Below the pieces are notes generated by a model. It saw only the letters and a program-made list of their open reading frames with translations, did no database searches and was not told the DNA's origin. Both the position numbers and the translations under genes were made by a program. DNA of 64,000 nucleotides from positions 25,940,322 through 26,004,321 of the forward strand of contig NC_064753.1 of the NCBI RefSeq assembly GCF_011397635.1. The letters are read 5' to 3'. This document shows positions 11,103 to 31,274 of the stretch, piece by piece (position 1 is the first letter of the stretch; each line of letters opens with the position of its first letter). The DNA is from Epinephelus fuscoguttatus (lineage: Eukaryota > Chordata > Actinopteri > Perciformes > Serranidae).

Positions 11103-14100
11103 CTAAAAACTTAGCGGCTGCTCCAGTGACCCCCCCAGCTTCAGTAGAGCAGCACTGAGTCTGGCCTTAAGCGCTGAGTAGTCTGGCTGGTCAGAGTACT
11201 GCAGAGTCATCACTTCAGTCAGGTACGTTTGAAAGGCACCTGCACCATTACACACAGACTTTTATCAGCAGAGGGCTCATAATCACACACTTGTTAATGT
11301 GTTATGCAACGAACATTTTAACTCACTGGAGACTCTCCTCTTCCCAAAACAGTGACTCAACAGTGCAGGGACGTCCTCCATGTATCTACAATGAGAACTT
11401 CACTGAGTAATTTACATTTTCTTGGTATTGTACTACTGATTTAAAGCAACCAAAACAAGGTTTGAAACCTAACCACCCTTAGAGCCGACCCTTCTGTATC
11501 ATGATCTATCCGCCCCCCTGCATCAGACAAGATCACGCTGGAGATTAATATCTATAATATGACGATGGTGAAACAGAGTAAAGTTTGTTTTAGCCACCAA
11601 CATAATTCATTTATTGATGTAAAATCCCATCTCGCAATGGAATTCATAAAGAGACATTTTTCTGTCTCTGAAGAAAAGGGCAAATTCAGAATCGGTGCTG
11701 AATCCTTTAAAATCACACAATTCTCTCCATCTGTTTAATGACCGACCACCTGTACTCTTTTTATCTCTGCTGATTCTGCCCAAGTCTCACCAATAACCTC
11801 AAATATAACGTTAAAATTTCAATTCTCCGAGGAAAAATCTCCTCCTGCTTCCTTTTAACTGGCTAACATACTACTCACTGCAAAACTGTGCCCAAAAAAT
11901 ATAAACATATGCTCTTCCTGTCTGCGTGCCATAAAGTGTTCTGTCTGATTTCGCAAAGAATCAGACCCAGATGTCATGTCATACAGAGGCATCAGTAATA
12001 AATTGAAAGTGTTTCATGATGAGTTAAAAACTCTTTGTACCTGCTTTAATCATACAGGTTTATGTCATGCAGGCATGTCGACACAATTCACTCTTTCTGT
12101 GGTGATTCAGTATCCCACTGATGATAAACTTTTTCTCACCTCTGTTTCTCCTTGGCCACCTGGTCTGGTTGAGTGAGAGGAGACCATGGCAGCGTCCCTG
12201 TGTGCCAACGCAGCATGCAGTAACCCAGCGACTGCAGGTCACTGCGTCGAGACGGAGCTGAGAGGAGAACACACAGAGTGATGACAACATCTGTTCTCTC
12301 TCCTACTTTTACCCTGATACATCAACACCACAAGACAATCCACACTTTTCACACTAAAGATGTCACAATCAATAAAAAAAACCCGATCAGTGTTGTTATG
12401 TAAAGCCTGTATGCGCAGACAGATGGAGTGTGGGAGGAGTGCAGGTGCTCCTCATGGAAAGACAAAAATAAATGTGGTACTGTTTGGTTTATGGGAGCTT
12501 ATAGAGCGAAATGGTGTCTGATTTGCTGACGTTAGTGGGGAAAAAGGAATCAGTGAACCACAGGAGTGACTCACCTGCTCCCTTATGTGTGTCCAGGCTG
12601 ATGAACTCCACGGTGCCCTCGTGTGGTGTTCTGCTGGCTTCACGGTACTCTACATGTTGTCCCCCAGGACAGTACCTGAAGGCATGGCAGTATCCTACTA
12701 GGTATACCTACCCACACAGACACACACACAAGCAAAGAGCTGTGAATGTAAAACACATCTGAATCATGGACACCGACAGATTAGTCTGAACTTATTAATA
12801 TTAGTATTAATATTGCTCACCTGAGATTTCTGTCCTGGTTGGATGTAAATGTTTTCTGCATTAATATCAGCATGAACATACTCGTTTGAATGGATATACT
12901 GCAGCACATCCAACTGCAAGGAGAAGGAATGTTGCCATTTATGAACTGAGGGAGAATCGCAGCTCTAAAATTAAAAATATTGTCTGAAAAAACATCTATG
13001 AGTTTACACTCACTATTCTACAGGCGAGCTGAAGGACAGCTTTCTCCGACAGAAGCTCATTTTCTTCCTCCATGATGGACTGAAGAGACTGGCCCATGTT
13101 GGGGAAAATCAGAAACCTACCAAAAAAAAAAAAAAAAAAAACCCTTAAAGAAGAACCCAAAGTTAATGTTAATGTCTTTGATATACCATGTAAATATTCA
13201 CACCTGTAGGACTCTGCATGGAGACCGAAGCCAACACAGGACGGAATCCCAAGAAAATCCATCTTGTTTTGTTTGATCCACTTTTCCACTAGAAAGACAC
13301 AATGTGATTCAATTATCGTATGTGGCACATGTGTAACGTTACACTCCTGATAAACCAGGGTTGCATCTAGGAAGGATTATAAGTTTAAAGGTGCAGTCAG
13401 CGATTCTAATCACACAGCCCTGCCTCTGTAAATGAGACACATTTAAAGTGGCTCGGACTGAGCTTCACAAAACTTTTCCAGCCAATCAGCGATGGGAGTC
13501 ATTGGTGGTCGTACACAGGACAGGGGAAAGACCATGAATGTAAAACAGAGCTTCTGAAGGAACACTGATAGGAGGGGTGTATTTGTTTGGGTGCTGAGTT
13601 TAAAGATTAAAAAAACTCTGAAACTGCTGACTCCACCTTTAATTTACTCCCAGAGTGCATGTCAATACTTCTGTTGAATACAATGTTGTCCACTTCTGCT
13701 TTCCTCTGAATGGATTATGAAAGACATTTTTATGTGATATTGTGAAATTAGATCACATGACAAACTGCCAGAACACTTCTCACTGTCTACTTGTTCTGCC
13801 TCTGACTGGTTTCTGTTCATCACCTCTTTAAACAGCCAACATAAACACTGAAGTGAGTGAGTGAGACAAAATGCTGCTACTATCTTTGTTTTAACAAAAT
13901 GTACTTCTCTTAAAGGTCTAGTGTGGAGGATTTAGGGACATATATTGGCAGAAATTATATATAATATTCACTATGTTTTCAGTGGTGTACAATAACTTGA
14001 CAATAAAAGTCCTTAAGGTTTTGTTATCTTAGAATGAGCCTTTTATATCTACGTACAAAGCGGATCCTCTTCCACAAACTCTGTCATATTGTTTTTACAG

Positions 14101-16844
14101 TAGACCAGACAAATCAAACTCTGGCTGTTGATAGAGCCATTAGGGTTTTTGCGTTTGCCACCTTTGTTCTCCTACATGCTTGGCACATGGGAGAAGTTTC
14201 TGTTTTGCAACCTCACTGCTAGATGCCACTAGATCCTACACACAGGACCATAAAGATATGATCAGAACAATTACAGTCATGGTACGACTGCAGCCAGAAA
14301 ACCATCACTCTTTCATCAGGGACATTACACCTGTTTTTTGGAAGTAAAATAAGTGTTGTTTTGGAGGTGCAACACACTAAATCCTCACCAGACGCAGGTT
14401 TCGCAGCTCTCTGCAGAAAGTTCTGCTCAGTGAAGATTCTTCCATCTTTGGCTCCCTAAAACGAAGACAGGCAAGATAAACTTTACTGATCCCACTCAAG
14501 GAAGTCTACGGAGAATGGAGAACAAATAAAAACAACTTGTTGATGAATGCATAAGCAGAGAAATCTATTATTTCTTATATTATGGCACCTCAGTCACACA
14601 CAATGAATTTATCACTATCTGGATGGAGTGCACAGAAGACTACTACAAAAAAATCTACTCAAAATGTTGAAGTGTGTCTTACCAGTTTGAGGATGTGATT
14701 TGATTCCATGGTACTAGATCGTGAAGCTGTTTGCAAAACTGAAAAAAAGATGAGACAATATCATTTAATTGTGATAATGAAGGTTCTTCCATTCATTTTT
14801 ATTTTTTGTAAGAGTCAATTGTGATATCCTGCTGGAGACGACTGCAGCTCTGTCCACTAAACTAGGTCAGCTGTCTCTTTTTGTATGACTGATGCTGCTT
14901 TAATGAACTTAACTGGAAACAAGAGACTGTTGGATACAATTTAACTCATGACTCAAAATACTGACAACAAAAACAGTTTCATAAAAATACCACTAAAACA
15001 AAACAATTTGCCTTGGTGTTTTTTTAAGGTTTTGGTAAACCAGCTATTTTGTAAATGACATGAAACATGACAAGTTCACCAGTAGTTTACATATCTTTAT
15101 TTGTGGTTTGCTGTAATCTGTTGTGTTTTAATCTTTGGCTTTGTATCCGCTTTAAAGTATTTAACAGTAAAAATGATATTATCATTAGAATCAGAATCAG
15201 CTTTAACGGCCACATTTGTGAACATATACAATGAATGTGACTCTGATTTTATCAACACTAATATGCAATTCATCTCTCCCAGAGTAACAGACTGTTTAAT
15301 TGTACTTTGTACACTTTCCAGTCTTTCCTCTGATGTCATGTACACTGTCTAACCTTCATAGATGAGCTCTGACGTGCTCTGACTGAGCAGTGTTCCCAGC
15401 TTCCACTTCTTGCCTGTCGTGTCAGTCACCTCTTCACCCTCTTGTAGCGGCTCCACAGCAGCTGCATGCTTTGCCTTCTTGGCTCTGCCCTTTCCTAACG
15501 CTGTTCATGCAAACAAACACAACCAATTATGTTATTTGTATGACGAGAGACAAATTTATTTTCTACACTCACAAGAGAAAACTGTTGCACAACTGTACGG
15601 TTTGTCTCTCTGAACTTAATTTGACATCCTCATGTCACAGATACAGTTGATTTTGGGCTCATTTTAAGATGCCCTTTTATGGCATTCATGTGTTTTTTTT
15701 CTCACAGCAGTCAGCATAGAGAGACAGAAAACATAGGGAGAAAGGAGAAAGATGGTGTTGCAGTCAGAAACATTTGCTCACCTTTTGAAGGGGACTTGGA
15801 GTTTGGTGAGGAATGAGGGGAAGGGATGACCACATGAGAGCTGTCTACCTTTGACTCCTCTGCTTTCCCACATGTTTTATCAGTCAGCCTCTGTCTCTCC
15901 TCTATCTGCTTGGCAGGGCTGGAGAGTTTTGCCTTTCCCCTCACTGTATATGGATCCAGCCACGATAAATATAAATTAGAGAAGGAAAAAAAAAGACAGA
16001 AAAGAAGAGAGAGACACTGCATTTTCATGAGGATTGTATTGTGTTCCAGCTCACCAGTGCGAGGGGATTTCTGGACAGGAGAAGACTTTAGAGCTGGCTC
16101 TTTCCCTGTGTTGAGTTTAAAAGTGACTGTGGGCTGCTTCTGTGGAGTTCCACCGAATCCAACACCATTATCTGTTAACACAAATCATAGACTTTTTGTT
16201 ACAAAGAAAGCCATCAGCTGTTATTCTACTTGGCACCTGTACCACCAGTAAGTGTTTCCTGAAGGTTAAATCTACATGTCGTACTGATGGGTCATACTAC
16301 AGCAACGTAAATAAAAACTTATCTTCCAGAACAGCAAAGCAGAGTAGCTGCTTCCAGACCATTTTACTGTATTACCTTTGATCCTATCATCTTTGACAGG
16401 ACTAGTGGAGTAGGGCACCATGGGTGAAGTGGCATCTTTAATGTTGATTTCAACTTCCCTGTCAAGACGGAGGGAGTTTCGGGTCTTTTTCAGCGCAGGA
16501 CGAGGTGTAACTGGAGTTGAGGTGTTACATGCAAGAGAGTTTACATTTCCAAAGGTTCCAAAGTCTAAAGTCTATATTTAGCATTAAGTAACTCTAAATA
16601 AAATATTGTCAAGATATTTACCCGTGCTTCCTGTGGGTTCGTAGCTTGTGCTTGAAGCAAGACTAGATTTAACTAATGATATTGCTGTTTCCTCCCTCCT
16701 GGGTGGAGAGAGACTTAGAGACGCTGTCGAGCTCACAGGTCCAGATTCATCGACAAGACAGGGAAGCTTCTCCCCACATGATGGACAAAATTTGAAATCA
16801 GGCTTCAACTTTGTCCCACACTGAGAGCAGAAATGGAAAGGCAT
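11103..16844 (-). CDS. vrk3: VRK serine/threonine kinase 3 (pseudokinase)
   Basis: Fourteen coding exons join in phase on the - strand: 16622-16844, 16376-16510, 16055-16171, 15782-15943, 15354-15500, 14683-14738, 14389-14455, 13204-13288, 13014-13116, 12821-12913, 12575-12707, 12140-12257, 11327-11385, 11103-11239. They make 544 aa (human VRK3 474 aa; the Ser/Pro/Lys linker is longer here). Residues 1-29 hold a zinc ribbon, CSQC and CPSC. The kinase fold starts at KWKLGTLL with a broken glycine loop, then HILKL, KDGRIFTEQNFLQRAAKP, IPSCVGFG, VHADINAEN in place of HRDxKxxN, LVGYC in place of DFG, and TPHEGTVEFISLDTHKG. VRK3 is known as a nuclear scaffold that stimulates the phosphatase DUSP3 on ERK. 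An acceptor precedes the ATG, so exon 1 is non-coding. Confidence 0.95.
13384..13642. mobile_element. MITE with TTTAAAGGTGCAGTCAG ends
   Basis: The left end TTTAAAGGTGCAGTCAGCGA is mirrored by CTGACTCCACCTTTAA at the right end. The unit is about 260 bp, non-coding, and sits in a vrk3 intron. Confidence 0.6.
13910..14253. mobile_element. MITE with TTAAAGG-type ends, copy 2 (reverse orientation)
   Basis: It starts TTAAAGGTCTAGTGTGGAGG and ends AGATCCTACACACAGGACC. It contains CTAGATGCCACTAGATCC, the reverse of the GGCATCTAGTGG phrase in copy 1 at 1167-1529. It lies in a vrk3 intron. Confidence 0.65.
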
Positions 16845-16907
16845 TCTGCAAGAGTAAACACACACACATTATCATTAAACTGTTCTCACCACCTCAAATG
16901 TAAGTAT

Positions 16908-16909
<2 letters not shown>

Positions 16910-16945
<36 letters not shown>
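16910..16945. repeat. (GT)n microsatellite
   Basis: About 18 uninterrupted GT units in the vrk3 5' intron. Confidence 0.95.
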
Positions 16946-16946
<1 letters not shown>

Positions 16947-17599
16947 ATGCTTGTAGATGAACCACACAAATACACACACATACAAGCTATTATTGTACAG
17001 TGCCTGATGCTTTGTCAGACAACAACTGGATAAATCACCTAAAACCATATCATCCAGAGTAGATGTCTTACCCAGACTGGTCAACATGGATGATTACAGT
17101 CTCTGTGTGAATTTAACTATCACAACCAAGGCAAATGTGACTTATGAACAGTCATTAGCATTGAATACTAACTGGACTTGATTACATAGGCCCAAGAGTT
17201 ACTCTGTGTATCGACAGCTGTTTATTCCTCAGCCACGCAGAGACATGATGTCCGTTGCCATAGAGATAAATGTTCTGATAAGAGTGATAAGATAAGAGTC
17301 GCAACTCTGCACTTAAAGAAATCAATTTGAGCTAAAGGTCGTGTGTGTTTTTTACATTAAGTTATCTGAGCTTGAATGTTGACAGGAAACAATCCAATGA
17401 CCCAACAGCTCGACGTTAGCTAGCTAATACAGAAACGAAACTAATGCAAAATAAAAATTTGAATGGTGAGTTTTAGCGGAAGTATCGTCTTGTGGCCACT
17501 TCCTGGTTTTGGCTTTTGGTAAAACTGGCGCCTGAATAAAATACATGTTTGCACTTTATGATTATAAAGTTCAAAACAATTTAAAAATGTGTCAGGTAC

Positions 17600-17690
17600 C
17601 TCTAAACACTCCTGCAACGATCAGCCTGTCGTTGTTGGTTCTTCTTCTTCTTCTTCTTCTTCTTCTTCTGTTGTTGTTTGAGCCGTGCAT
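17600..17690 (-). promoter_or_regulatory. vrk3: Probable non-coding first exon and promoter area of vrk3
   Basis: A good donor on the - strand (AG then GTACCTGA) ends at 17600, about 750 bp upstream of the ATG exon, whose acceptor is TCTTGCAG. A TTC repeat at 17640-17670 lies in or just upstream of this exon. The call is from splice signals and position only. Confidence 0.4.
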
Positions 17691-20232
17691 ATGACATACA
17701 GGGGAGGTGCTGCCCCCTGCAGGAGGTAAAGACAGTTACAGCCAGGCTGTTTTCCCATATTCAAAGAGGTGAAACTTTGCTCTCAGAAAACTTTTCCACA
17801 GCTGATGATGTGATGAGGATGTAGTCTGAATACAGAATGGATTCATAAAGTTTTGTCAACAATTATAACATGTTATCATGAGGGACTTCCATGTGCCTTT
17901 ATCTACAGCACATTACAAATTACATCCAGTCTTTAAACTGGCAGCAAAAGGTCTCCAGACAAACTGTAGACAATTTCCTGAAGAAATGCGTGTCACTGTT
18001 TTAAGTTGTAAATTTACTGTAAAAAGAAGGAGAGAAAACCAATCTATGCACTTCAAATTTAGGCTGCAGTAATATAAAAAACAAACGTGAGGGTGTTGAA
18101 TATTTAATACAATATGGTGATGATGATATTCTGTGTTGTCTTATTAATGGCACACACAACAGAATGATACTATCTACAAATAGGAGCTGGTATCAGGTGT
18201 ACTTGTACACAGCTCTCAGTCAACATTGTCAAGGTTGACTATATAAAATGAGACACTGCTTCAAGGAATACATAAATAAAAATGTTTATTTTTGGACATA
18301 ATTTACATATTTTGCATATGAAAATGTATGGCACAATTGAAAATATGAAATATTTCAGCATAGTCTTATTAATATAATCAAATTTCAATAAATTTTAGTG
18401 GTATTTTCAGATCTGTGGTTGAACAAGTTATTGGAAAAAACATAATCATTTGTCTAAACTAAAACATCATATTCACCCTTTGATACAGGAAAGCCTGACA
18501 GTGTAATACAATGAATGTGTGTGAAACTATCAAATACAGTAGGGATAAATGTTCTCACAAAAATATATGTTTTTTATTAAACCTAAATACTCTTCATTTT
18601 ATAAAACATCAGTGGTATTATAAACTGGTTTCACTGTCTTACTATATAAATATTGCCAAGAAAAAAAAAAGTCTGGGCTTGGCACTTTTCTAAAAATGAA
18701 CAAATTCAACAGCCTACATGTTAGCATGGTCACATTAACACCTGAAACAAAACAATCTCCATCCAATCATGTAACGGGGCAGCTCTTTTCATGGCATCAG
18801 AATCAGAAATACTTTATTGATCCCCGAGGAGAAATTATTTACGTTACATCCAGGGTTTTTATAGGAAATGGGTTTAGCTGAGGCCATAAGCCACTCATAT
18901 CCTGATGCATCTTGTCACATTATAAATTTAATTAGTGGCTGACGGCCCAAACAATAGCCACACTCACTAAAAACATGGCATTTGCTATGTAAAATAGCAC
19001 CACTGCTTATTTTCCCTGAAGTCGGATGTTTTATTTGATACAAATTAATTTATTTTTTTATAATGCCAGCAGCGATGGTCATTGTTCTAATGATATAAAT
19101 ATGACTAATTTTCATATGCTATCATCCTGGGGCCTGGGTAAAAGGTTTGAGTATCCAGGATCTCGCCTGATTTAAAACTGTCGGCATTGTTACAGGTGAA
19201 TAATGATAAAAATGAGCGATAAAGAAGACTGAAGATCAGCTGTACTTTAACTGGCATGTTCACAAAACCTCTTTCTTTAAAATATAATAAGAGAATTTGA
19301 AAGTATATTAATTACTTTTGCACGGGCCTTCTTAAACAGTAGGATGATCTACTTGAATCACCTGCCTTCCTGAATTACTGCTCAGTTTTTACTTTGACAT
19401 ATTTATTCCTCTTATCAAACCACTGAGCATCAATGATTGTCCAAACCTGTCACTGTACATTATGAAGTGTTGTTGACTTGGTCAAACTGTATTCTATAAT
19501 TCATGCTATGGCAACAAACAAGCACAGATTGATTTAGAGAAGGAAATACATGAGTGTTAATTGTCCATCTGGCTAATGTTAGATGGTCAATGCAAGCAAC
19601 GTTTTCTGGCAGTGGCACTGTGGGACAGCAGTATTCAGCTGGACATTCAGAAAAGCATCAGTAGTATACAATTAAAAGTACATCCATAGCAAATTTCTCT
19701 TCCCAAATAAACGGTGACTGCAGGTGTGACAGTCAACATTTATCTGACTGTACAAAGAGAAACAGAAGGCACTTCTTCCTTTGAGTTAACTGCAGTGTGA
19801 ATCTACGCTAATCTGACAGCAAGTAAAGAGTATTAACAGTGTATTTATAGCACATCTGGCAGGACACCTGAAACTATGATCAGCAGGTCTGACTGATCAA
19901 TAAAGTTGGACATTTCAGCCAGGCGTCATAAGAAATAAATATCCCACACTCCAATATGAATCGATTATTCAAAAGACCCATCGTATGAATTCAAATGAAA
20001 TGCCCACATTCAAAAGGCACTTATCTCTCCACTGACAAATAATACAGCACGTCAGTGACAGTATCAGTAATGCTGCACTGCTTTGAGGGGCAATGGACGC
20101 AAATGTGTCAAGTTTCACCTAACACAATATATATGTGTATATATACTGTATATACTCCCACTGTTAAACTTGGACGTCTTCCTATTTTTCTGCAGTATTA
20201 TGGGCACAGATACGGAACCATCATCATTGATT
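17691..20232. other. vrk3/rab27a intergenic DNA and probable rab27a 3' UTR
   Basis: No coding exon is visible. TTTATT at 18285-18290 reads AATAAA on the - strand and could end a rab27a 3' UTR of about 1.9 kb. A short LINE-tail-like piece (CAGAAATACTTTATTGATCC) is at 18800-18835. The rest is AT-rich single-copy-looking sequence. Confidence 0.45.
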
Positions 20233-26053
<5,821 letters not shown>

Positions 26054-27895
26054 CTAATTTCTGAAACATACAAACAAAACAACTCAGTCAGACAACAATC
26101 ACACTATGTGGCAAAGACATAAATGACAAAATTAAAGTGGTATTTGTTTTTGCCCCCTCAATGACACAGCGAAGACGGCGACATTGTGAAGCTATGACAG
26201 AAGGATCACGTCCATGGTGACACAAACCCACACACTAGTCTACATCACCCAAATCATACAAACATCAGGGATGCTTAAAATGCCCAAAGCACTTCAAAAC
26301 ACATAATTGAGCCACATTGTCATAAAGTGTCAAAGTACACGGGCACTGTAGTTTATTTTAACTCAATTCTCCATACTGGAGAACTACATTTTTGCTGCTG
26401 TACACAATCACTAGCATGCCAAATGTGTATTCATCCACCACTAAAAATAGTCCCCAACAAATGCACTATTTACTCTTTAGCAACATTTGCTAAAAAACCC
26501 AAACCTCGGCTGTTTAAGAAAATTATTGAGCCTTTTTTGACAGTGAAATTATATTTTTGTGACCAATTTTTAACCCTTCAGACAGAGATGGGAAGTTGGA
26601 AAGTCTAAAAAATGTTGGTTTTAGTATTTTCATAGGATTTGTTGACAATAAGAAAAACACCAGACTCATCCTTTTGTTTAGGTAAGAGTAAAAAAAATAT
26701 CATTGTGTTACATAAACGTTTTCTAAAGAGCAATGACGTACATTGAGGGAACTTTTGAAAGCACTATATGACATAATGTCATGTCTCAAAACTCAACTAA
26801 CCAATGAAAGTGATAGCAGGCTGAGTCGTCCTGCCTAACAGGTGCAACAAAACTAACAGGAGAGGGAAGACGATGTTGTGCAAGTCCAGTTTGTACAGTA
26901 TGTAACCACACCATCCTGAGAGGAGGTCTAATCAGGTGTGGAAACACCTGTGTGGGTGGATAATAGCGTCAGGGCTTTAAGATCTGTCTCTCAAGTTGGT
27001 AGAGATCATTTAGGCAAAACATCTAATACTATGTTCGATAAACAATATAATTTTGAGTTCTTCCGCAGAGTGAAGGTGATGCACATCGGAGGGACTTATT
27101 CCCTCAGTCTGCTTATGCCATTATGTCAACCCCGCACAGGTCAACCCCCACACCTCTGTGTTAGGCCTTTAGTGTGTTGTTTTGTCTGTCGTCTTTCCAG
27201 TCCAACTGGTTAATTCAACAGGATGCAAATTAAATTGAATGAGACTACTACTACTGCTACTATCACCTCTACATGAATTCTGTCGCCACTCTAGTTCCCG
27301 CGAACAGCCAAAAAACCATTGCTAAAACACATCTGTCTGCTAGTCTTCTGATGTACAGTTGCACAAGAACACCATTTCCTAATATTCATGTAACCACAAC
27401 ACTACAAAAACTGGAAATTGCTCACACCATTTTGAAAAATGGCAATGCACTTTTTCCCTTTTAATCTGGGGCGTTGGTACCAATGGATAACTGAGTCGTC
27501 TCATTTCATATGATACTAATATCTTCAATGTAGCTTTAAAACTGAGCCTGCCTGGCTCCTCATCTTTGCAACGTTCAGCTTTGATTGTCGTCATTCTTTT
27601 TTGAGCCCCTGATTTTTGGTGAGGCGTTTTGACTAAGTTAGTCAGGTTGCAGTTTGTTTTATATCTTTACATTAGCAGCACTTGTGTGTTCTGCACATGT
27701 GACCCATGCACCACTTTCGCAATAACTGCAGCAGGTGGGGTTTCAGATGACAAATTTAAAATGTGCTTTAATAATAACAATACATTTTTTTTTTTTACCA
27801 TGTACATACATATAAGTTGTATGGTCAGTAAAGTGATGTAAAGTCATGTGCTTGATCTCATTTAAGGGTGAATGCACCCTGAGGTGAAGGAAAAT

Positions 27896-28140
27896 AAAAT
27901 GATTCTTCCTGAGATTGTTTTTTTTTTTTTTTGGACTTCAAGTGTAAATAATATGCTTATGTGCACAAAGACAGCATAAAATAGAGCTTGTTTATCAGAA
28001 AAAAAGTGCCAAGGGAGATCCCCCACACCCTCCCACAGAGGTGCGGCCTAAGCTCCGGATGTCCTCAAATCCTAAACGCCCCTGCGCATACCTGACCTGC
28101 ACAAGGCTGCTATGTCAGGATTTGCCTCTTGGCAAAGATG
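27896..28140. repeat. Dispersed repeat pair, copy 1
   Basis: The string CAGCATAAAATAGAGCTTG, then ATCCCCCA..CC, AGTGTCC/GATGTCCTCAA..CCTA, CCTGACC.GC and GCTGCT, recurs in the same order at 36490-36715. Both copies have an upstream A/T run and a GATT-rich leader. The family is not recognised. Confidence 0.5.
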
Positions 28141-31100
28141 TGTGAGAACAACACACGCCAAAAGGTTGAAAACAGGCAATTCATTTATTTTCCATCCTGA
28201 TAAATATTACTAATATTTGTTTAATAACTCATCCCTGTCTCTTTGTAAAAGCTGAGTATCCCTCGACTAACACTATAGCGGTACATATTTTCCTACACAA
28301 TGAGAATTAGAAGCGCACCATAATATCTGCTGGATGAAACATTTTCACTTGACATGGTCGACTAATTCCGGTCCAAACATTTAAAAGAAAGCAAGGACGT
28401 ATCATATGACCAGCTCGTACAAAAGTCTTCAGACGAGTTTTACATTCTTTCACTGTAACCCCCACTGAACCCTTCATCTGGAGCCATAAGCAGCTTAAGG
28501 TCTCGTGCAAAGTCAGGATCCATGATGAATGCACTGTGATGGAGATGGTAACCACGAGCACTGATGGGGCTATAAATGGTGAGCGAACACTGCCGAGCCC
28601 CTTAACTCTGAAGTGTACATTCCTGCATGTGGGCCTGTATTTCCTCAGGTAGGTTAAAAGTTATAAATTAGGTTTTAGTTTAGTCTTTACTGGTGAGTCT
28701 TCATCGTATGGTTTACTCTGTTGTAAAAATCTTTATAACAGTTTTCAAACATGCTTTACATATCTATTTTTATCTCCCTCTACAAGGCAAGGCAACCATC
28801 AAACACACACAGTTCAGATTCCTACACCACTCTGTTATGTTATCAATAAAATAAATAAGATGTAGCTATTACTGAGTGGTGAAATCCACAGAGAACTGTA
28901 ACTTGCTTCATTTTGGTCTGTAAAAATCAGGTTTTTCAGATCACAACATTCCCACCTTTACATTTACATATGAGCCAGATGGTTAATTCGCTAAAAACTC
29001 ACAACTTCCTAAGGCATCTTATCTTTCATGACACCTCCTTCCTCTTATCGTGCACTCAGAAGGCCCACTGATGCACTTACATCTGGTTGTTAGGTACAAC
29101 TAGCTAAAATCAACGCAGGTTTAGGTGAGGGTCCTGGTATTGTGCATGCATCAAAGGAATGGCAACTCATTAATGGAACTGATTCATCATTTATGTTATC
29201 AGTAACATCTGTCATGTCATAGCAAGACAAAGTGTCCGCTGTGGAAACAATTATTCTGACTGCTTGTAATTTCTTTTACTACTCAACTCACTGACATTAT
29301 TATTGAATACCCTGACATAAAACTTGAGTCAGTATTGGATTTCTGTTTCAGTGAAAACAGGTCACAGCATGACGAGCAAAACCACACTGCTAGAGATGGC
29401 CTACAGATTATGTCAGCAAATTTCTGCAGACTATTATCAGGCTCATCAGATGACTTCTCACTGAGCCCCAAATGCAAACACGAAATGGTATAATCTCGCG
29501 TTGACAAGCGACTGTTATAATGTAAAGAAAGCAAATGTTCATGCATATTATGTCTAGTGCACAAAGCCGTGCAAAAAACTAAACCTTTAAGGCCATTCCC
29601 CAGCCATGTTTGCCAGTCCTATCAAAACCATGAAAAGGAAGTGAGCTCAGATGGCAGAGAACGATCTTCCGTTGTGTCAGGCAAGAAAACAGCGAGTGCA
29701 GTAAACAAACAGAAAGAACAAGAAGTCTTATCTTAATTGCCGCCTTACATAAACCTTTCTGAAACAACCATGTCCCTAACAGGCGTCTTCTACTGGATGT
29801 CTCCTAATGAAACATAATGACTCCGGTTTGACATCAAAGGGCTGACATTAAGAAAGCAAGAAGAAGAAGACCTTTCTAAGATTCCATCACTGCCTGTGGT
29901 TGAGTGGTCTCCCAATTACCATCTTAATGCATCAGCTTTCTGTAACTATCTTTTATGCCTTAGAAGTAATCTAAGTTAAGCTAATTCGGGTTAAGAGGAA
30001 ATAACAGTGGACAGTCAGTATCATGTTTCCCAAAACCTTTTAACAGCAAACAAACGAGGCCCTGTTGTACTACCACATTACGACATCTCGTAATAAATTA
30101 CCCCCTTAATAAGAGAAGGCCTCACAAGCAGCAGATAAATGGCAGTCTTACACTGAGTGTGACGCTTATCTTAACCAAATTTAGTGGTGTTGGGTTATCA
30201 ATTATTCTGACATATGCTCTGGGAGGATGGATTGGAGATGTGTTTATCATTCTTAATTGATAAGAGATACACCAATATATGGGCATATTGAGTCTATCAG
30301 TCAATAGAGTTCTGCAGGGATGACGTTTTTTTGTAGGCTGACCTGGAAGTTAGCACTGCACTGGTTCCCTTCATAAGAAGCCAATAAAATGTTGGGATGA
30401 CTGCAGAAAATAAGCTCTACAAAAAAAATTTATGGTGCACACATTTTGCTCACCAAGATAATCTTAACAAATGAACAACACTTTTATGATTTTTTTAAAG
30501 CTTAAATGCAATCGCCAGAGGTGAAAAGCTAATGTTAGAATATAAACGAACCACACTACAGTCACATGATTTCAACATCGCCAACACAACAAGGCTGTAA
30601 AGGTGCAATGTCGTTCTGTAGTCTCATGTAGCCACTTGTTAGTGTCCCCCTTTTTTAAGACATGTAAAAGCTTCAAATTTAATTAGTGGGGTATTTTATG
30701 ACGAACTCTCTTAAACATGTGTTAACCACAGACCTTATTTCAGGCATGTAACCAAAAACCATTCAAATAACCCATTGACTTGGAGTACAAAAATGCCCTC
30801 TCATTTCTGCATTTTAGGACTCATTCCCCCATCACACTTTATCAGCTTTACTAAGAAAAATCAGTATCTTGTATTTTTTTAGTGCCCTTGGTGGAACCAA
30901 TATTTTTTGAGTTTTCTCATTAATGGGAATCATTTGACAAACACAGTCTGTTAGCTGACAGAGAAACTATCTATGACGGCAGTAGTATCCTCAGAATTTA
31001 TTTGACAGCGCACAGTGACTGAGTTAATGTAACTGGTGGAAGCACACGAATTTGACAATAATATTGAAAAAGAAACTGTATTTAATGTGGGTTGGTCACG

Positions 31101-31274
31101 TCTGACTGATACCAGATCCACTTATTAAGGTCAGTATTGGTGCCGGTGATCAATCCATGTATCGGATCAGTGCATCCAAGGCTGTAACCGATCAAAGCAG
31201 TCAACTGCCATACGACCGGGAAAAAGCTTCACACTCACCAAATGGCAATCAGATCAGGCAATTAAATTATTGTG

